The notes below the pieces were generated by a model, which made no database searches, had not been told where the DNA came from, and saw nothing but the letters and a program-made list of their open reading frames with translations. A DNA stretch of 9,622 bases, from positions 3,866 to 13,487 of the forward strand of contig DMLD01000024.1 of NCBI GenBank assembly GCA_003453515.1, written 5' to 3'. Below are positions 6,735-9,622 of this stretch, piece after piece (position 1 is the first letter of the stretch; each line of letters begins with the position of its first letter). Position numbers and translations under genes: made by a program. Source of the stretch: Lachnospiraceae bacterium. Its GTDB lineage: Bacteria > Bacillota > Clostridia > Lachnospirales > Lachnospiraceae.

Positions 6735-7247
6735 ATGAAGAAGAACATATTGACTGTGGTCATCATGGCAGCGACAGTTATAAATCTCATTTTGACGGCG
6801 GTGCTGGTTTTCTCGGTCATGCCGGCCATGAACAAAACCTCCAATCTGATCGACAAGGTCGCTTCGGTGATCGATCTGGAGATTGAGGACAAGGATGAGT
6901 CGCAGGATTACGCAATAGGAGATCTGGAGTCCTTTGCCATAGAGTATGATGCAGTTCAGAACTTAAACCTCATGCCCGAGGAAGGCGATGACACCATGCA
7001 CGTATTCAGGATCAAGGGAATATCGGTGTCGTTCAATACCAAGGCTGAGGATTATGCGACTGTCAGCGAAGAGATAAAGAACGATTCCACACATGTGAAG
7101 GATATCGTCATAAGAACCATCAGTGCTCATACCAAATCTGACTTTGATCAGGTGAAGGTGGCAAGTGAGTGTGTGAAGAAGATACAGGCACTCTACGACA
7201 CCAAGTGCGTTGTTGAGGTCATTTTTATAGATCCGTTCCTGGCGTGA
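6735..7247 (+). CDS. fliL: Flagellar basal-body-associated protein FliL (divergent)
   Basis: FliL is a single-pass membrane protein that surrounds or supports the stator and helps torque under load. From ATG 6735 the protein is 170 aa: a short basic N-terminus, one TM helix (about residues 5-29), a stalk, and an extracytoplasmic alpha/beta domain. That domain ends in VVEVIFIDPFLA, comparable to the hydrophobic terminal strand of FliL. A GTG at 6729 is in frame, but it lies only 3 nt from AGGAG (6721-6725). ATG 6735 has 9-nt spacing and is preferred. It begins 15 nt after motB. Sequence similarity to classic FliL is low, so the call leans on topology, size, the C-terminal motif and position between motB and fliM. 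Confidence 0.8.
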   Translation: MKKNILTVVIMAATVINLILTAVLVFSVMPAMNKTSNLIDKVASVIDLEIEDKDESQDYAIGDLESFAIEYDAVQNLNLMPEEGDDTMHVFRIKGISVSFNTKAEDYATVSEEIKNDSTHVKDIVIRTISAHTKSDFDQVKVASECVKKIQALYDTKCVVEVIFIDPFLA

Positions 7248-7259
7248 TGATGCCGGTAA

Positions 7260-7294
7260 ACCGCTCATTTTTCATAAGAGTGGTGTGGGTTTTT
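7260..7294 (+). terminator. Possible weak terminator after fliL
   Basis: ACCGCTC (7260-7266) pairs with GAGTGGT (7278-7284) as a 7-bp stem with one G-T wobble and an 11-nt loop. T5 comes at 7290-7294, five bases after the stem, and T6 at 7300-7305. The offset U-tract and large loop make it a poor match to a standard terminator. It could reduce transcription rather than stop it. Confidence 0.35.
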
Positions 7295-7315
7295 GCAAGT
7301 TTTTTAAAAAATTTC

Positions 7316-7344
7316 TTTATATATTTGGATAAATGTGTTATTAT
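7316..7344 (+). promoter_or_regulatory. Probable sigma-A-type promoter for fliM-fliY-cheY
   Basis: The -35-like TTTATA (7316-7321, 4 of 6) is followed by a 17-nt spacer and the -10 box TATTAT (7339-7344, 5 of 6). TGT at 7336-7338 gives an extended -10. The region is very AT-rich compared with the genes around it. The predicted start near 7351 leaves about 47 nt of leader. The 150-nt gap, wide for this otherwise packed locus, supports a real promoter. Confidence 0.5.
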
Positions 7345-7397
7345 ATAGATTGGCTGATGATTCAGACTGATAAATCGTGGTAGTGAGGTGAGGCGTT

Positions 7398-8375
7398 ATG
7401 AGTGATGTGCTGTCGCAGAGCGAGATAGATAATCTCCTGTCTGCGCTCAACAGCGGAGAATTTGATCCGAACGCCGCAGAGGAAGAGGACGAGCGCCCGG
7501 TCAAGGACTATAACTTTGCCAGGCCTTCGAAGTTTTCCAAGGAGCACTTAAGAACACTCGTCTTCATATATGAGCATTACGCCAGACTTTTGTCGACGAC
7601 GCTTCCTGTCTATCTCAGGAAAAATGTTCAGGTCGAGGTGATGCATTCCGAGGCAGCCACGTATCAGGAGTTCTCGAACTCCCTGTCAAACCCGGTGCTT
7701 CTTGGGGTCGTGAATTTCGCACCCCTGGAGGGCAACATCATCATGGAGATGGCGACGGGGCTTGGCTACGCGATAGTAGACCGTATGCTCGGAGGAGATG
7801 GGCAGCCTCTTGAAAAGACAAGAGAGTTTACCGAGATAGAGCTTACGATCATAGAGAGGATCATGGTCGTCTGCGTCAACCTGTTGGTGGAGCCGTGGCA
7901 GACAGTTGCCCAGCTTGAGCCGATACTTGACAGAATAGAGACCAACTCGCAGTTTGCGCAGTTTGTCACGCCCAATGAGATGACATCGATCATCACGATG
8001 AATATAAAGATAGGTTCGGCTGAGGGGCTTATGAACATATGTATCCCGTATGATGTCATAGAGCCCGTTATAGACAAGCTGAACACTAAGAACTGGTACT
8101 CCAGCAACGAAACCACGGAGATAGGAACGTACAAGGAGGTCATCGAGGAGTCACTGCAAAAGGCTCAGATACCTGTGCGTGCGATCATGGGACGCAGTGC
8201 CATATCGGTCAACGATTTTATGCATCTGCTGCCCGGCGATATCATCAAGATAGATACGCATCTCGAGGATGAGCTGGATGTATATGTTGGAAATATCAAG
8301 AAGTTCTCTGCTATACCGGGCGCATACAACGACTCGTATGCAGTGAAGATAAAATCAATCTACAGAGAGGAGTAG
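7398..8375 (+). CDS. fliM: Flagellar motor switch protein FliM
   Basis: FliM forms the C-ring layer that binds CheY-P and sets rotation direction. The protein is 325 aa. The N-terminal CheY-P-binding peptide [10 protein letters not shown] is at residues 5-14, followed by an acidic linker. The middle CheC-like domain (about 45-230) carries GGDG at 132-135 and the downstream F-T-E-I-E motif, the FliG-contacting signature. The C-terminal SpoA/FliN-like domain (about 250-322) contains [14 protein letters not shown]. The start ATG 7398 follows GAGGTG (7385-7390) with 7-nt spacing. fliY starts 4 nt after its stop, and the fliY ribosome binding site lies inside the last fliM codons, so the two are coupled. 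Confidence 0.96.
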   Translation: MSDVLSQSEIDNLLSALNSGEFDPNAAEEEDERPVKDYNFARPSKFSKEHLRTLVFIYEHYARLLSTTLPVYLRKNVQVEVMHSEAATYQEFSNSLSNPVLLGVVNFAPLEGNIIMEMATGLGYAIVDRMLGGDGQPLEKTREFTEIELTIIERIMVVCVNLLVEPWQTVAQLEPILDRIETNSQFAQFVTPNEMTSIITMNIKIGSAEGLMNICIPYDVIEPVIDKLNTKNWYSSNETTEIGTYKEVIEESLQKAQIPVRAIMGRSAISVNDFMHLLPGDIIKIDTHLEDELDVYVGNIKKFSAIPGAYNDSYAVKIKSIYREE

Positions 8376-8379
8376 CCGG

Positions 8380-9582
8380 ATGGATGGTATGCTTTCGCAG
8401 GAAGAGATAAATGCTCTTCTTGGCAGCATGGAAGAAGATTCAGGTGGCGGGGATGCTGTCGCGGCAGCTGCTCCCGAGGCCGGATCGACCGGAAACGATT
8501 CGTTAACGGCCGATGAGGCTGATGCACTTGGCGAAATTGCCAACATAAGCATGGGCACGGCAGCGACAACTCTGTCTATCCTGGTAAACAACAGAGTAGA
8601 TATCACGACACCTCAGGTGACGACGATATCGATAGATGATCTTTCAAGAGATCAACCAACACCTTGTGTGTTTATTCATATATCATATGTCAAGGGACTC
8701 GAAGGTAAGAACATTCTCATCCTGAAAGAGGACGATGTGAAGGTCATCACTGACCTGATGATGGGTGGAGACGGTACCATAACGGATCAGGAGCTCTCGG
8801 AGCTGCACCTGAGTGCGATCTGTGAGGCGATGAACCAGATGATGGGATCCGCAGCGACCTCGATGTCTTCGATGATCAATGATACGGTTGATATCTCTCC
8901 GCCAACAGCGACGAGAGTCGATCTCGCCGAGAACATAAAGGGCGAGCTGGAGGGATTGGTAGAAAGCCAGTTTGTACAGGTGGCTTTCCGTATGGAGATC
9001 GGCGATCTGGTCGATTCACAGATCATGCAGCTGTATCCTACGGATTTTGCCAAGAGGGTCTACAAGCAGTTTGCAGGCGTTTCGGACGAACCGGAGCCCG
9101 CACCTGCACCGGAAGCAGCGGCACCTGCACCGGAAAGCGCACCTGCGCCCGCAGCGCCCACGCCGGAAGCAGCACCTGCACCCGGACCTGCCCAAGCTGC
9201 ACCACCACCTATGCAACCACAGATGGCACCGCAGCCGCAGATGGCACCACCGCCTATGTATGCGATGCCGCCGACGGGTTACAATATCCAGCCGGCACAG
9301 TTCCAGAGCTTTATGGCGCCGCCTGATCTTTCGGGGATCGCGCCCGAGAACATCGATCTCATCATGGATGTTCCTCTGGAGGTCACAGTCGAGCTTGGTC
9401 GGACGAGCAAGTCGATCAAGGAGATACTGGATTTTTCACCGGGTACGATCATAGAGCTTGATAAGCTGGCAGGTGAACCCATTGATGTGCTTGTAAACGG
9501 AAAGTTTGTTGCTAAAGGTGAGGTTGTCGTTATCGAAGAGAGCTTCGGTATACGCGTGACCGAGATTGTTAAAGAATCTTGA
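8380..9582 (+). CDS. fliY: Flagellar motor switch phosphatase FliY
   Basis: FliY is a C-ring component and CheY-P phosphatase in Gram-positive bacteria, replacing FliN. The protein is 400 aa. The N-terminal CheY-binding peptide [10 protein letters not shown] is at residues 5-14. The CheC-like domain (about 40-225) has two phosphatase motifs fitting [D/S]xxxExxN-x22-P. Site 1 is Asp48, Glu52, Asn55 and Pro78. Site 2 is Ser145, Glu149, Asn152 and Pro175. Both look intact. A Pro/Ala-rich, then Pro/Met/Gln-rich linker runs from about 236 to 323. The C-terminal FliN/SpoA domain (about 326-398) contains [23 protein letters not shown] (8368-8372) lies 7 nt before ATG 8380. A second in-frame ATG at 8389 is possible but would cut into the peptide region. 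cheY follows 15 nt downstream. Confidence 0.95.
   Translation: MDGMLSQEEINALLGSMEEDSGGGDAVAAAAPEAGSTGNDSLTADEADALGEIANISMGTAATTLSILVNNRVDITTPQVTTISIDDLSRDQPTPCVFIHISYVKGLEGKNILILKEDDVKVITDLMMGGDGTITDQELSELHLSAICEAMNQMMGSAATSMSSMINDTVDISPPTATRVDLAENIKGELEGLVESQFVQVAFRMEIGDLVDSQIMQLYPTDFAKRVYKQFAGVSDEPEPAPAPEAAAPAPESAPAPAAPTPEAAPAPGPAQAAPPPMQPQMAPQPQMAPPPMYAMPPTGYNIQPAQFQSFMAPPDLSGIAPENIDLIMDVPLEVTVELGRTSKSIKEILDFSPGTIIELDKLAGEPIDVLVNGKFVAKGEVVVIEESFGIRVTEIVKES
9088..9260 (+). repeat. Pro/Ala coding repeat in the fliY linker
   Basis: Imperfect tandem units of GCACCTGCACC plus GGAAGCAGC-like codons encode Ala-Pro-Ala-Pro-Glu steps (about 9100-9190). A second set around CAGATGGCACC occurs twice (9219-9250). 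It encodes an extended Pro/Ala, then Pro/Gln/Met spacer between the CheC-like and FliN domains. It stays in frame throughout. Confidence 0.7.
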
Positions 9583-9597
9583 TAAAGGAGAGTAAAG

Positions 9598-9622
9598 ATG
9601 GCTAAGAGTGTTTTGATTTGCG
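9598..9622 (+). CDS. cheY: Start of chemotaxis response regulator CheY (partial)
   Basis: Only 8 codons and one base are in the window, reading MAKSVLIC. This matches the usual start of flagellar-locus CheY (M-A-K-x-I-L-I-C/V followed by the acidic pair Asp-Asp). AAGGAG (9585-9590) lies 7 nt before the ATG. Position right after fliY is the standard place for cheY in Bacillus and clostridial fla/che operons. CheY-P would bind the N-terminal peptides of FliM and FliY. The receiver domain lies beyond the window, so the call rests on the first residues and gene order. Confidence 0.75.

Noticed and set aside
8972..9454. Open frame of 160 codons on the + strand overlapping fliY
   Set aside because: It is a shadow of the Pro/Ala-rich linker in another frame (Arg/His-rich product), while the FliY frame has both flanking domains intact.

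Overview
The window is a stretch of a flagellar/chemotaxis (fla/che-type) locus, all on the + strand. The gene content suggests a motile Gram-positive Clostridia member, most likely a Lachnospiraceae relative (Roseburia/Butyrivibrio type). Reasons: the order fliK-flgD-TIGR02530-flgE-flbD-motA-motB-fliL-fliM-fliY-cheY; a FliY (CheC-like plus FliN domain) instead of a plain FliN; an FlbD/SwrD protein; strong AGGAGG ribosome binding sites; and low-GC-Gram-positive-style promoters. The family-level assignment is inference, with no 16S or search behind it.

Layout. 1-83: uncertain end of an upstream gene. 84-4227: hook-assembly block made of fliK (hook-length control), flgD (hook cap), a small conserved flagellar-operon protein of unknown function (TIGR02530/Flagellar_put type) and flgE (hook). 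flgE is preceded by a 114-nt leader with nested complementary segments. 4228-4583: a 356-nt gap holding a 13-bp stem-loop terminator, a GC-rich palindromic and direct-repeat element, and a good extended -10 promoter. 4584-7247: a motor-power block of flbD (swrD), motA, motB and fliL, tightly packed. 7248-7397: a 150-nt gap with a weak possible terminator and a probable promoter. 7398-9582: switch proteins fliM and fliY. 9598-9622: the first codons of cheY.

How they work together. FliK, FlgD and FlgE build the hook and set its length. MotA/MotB form the stator, FliL is the stator-associated membrane protein, and FlbD/SwrD is known in Bacillus to raise motor power. FliM and FliY form the C-ring switch that binds CheY-P, and FliY also carries two intact CheC-type phosphatase motifs that would remove the CheY signal.

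Most of the window is ordinary flagellar biology. The parts that genes do not explain are the repeat element at about 4346-4490, the structured-looking flgE leader, and the unusually long Gln/Asn/Asp-rich linker in MotB. I see no defence system, mobile-element gene, CRISPR array, rRNA or tRNA.
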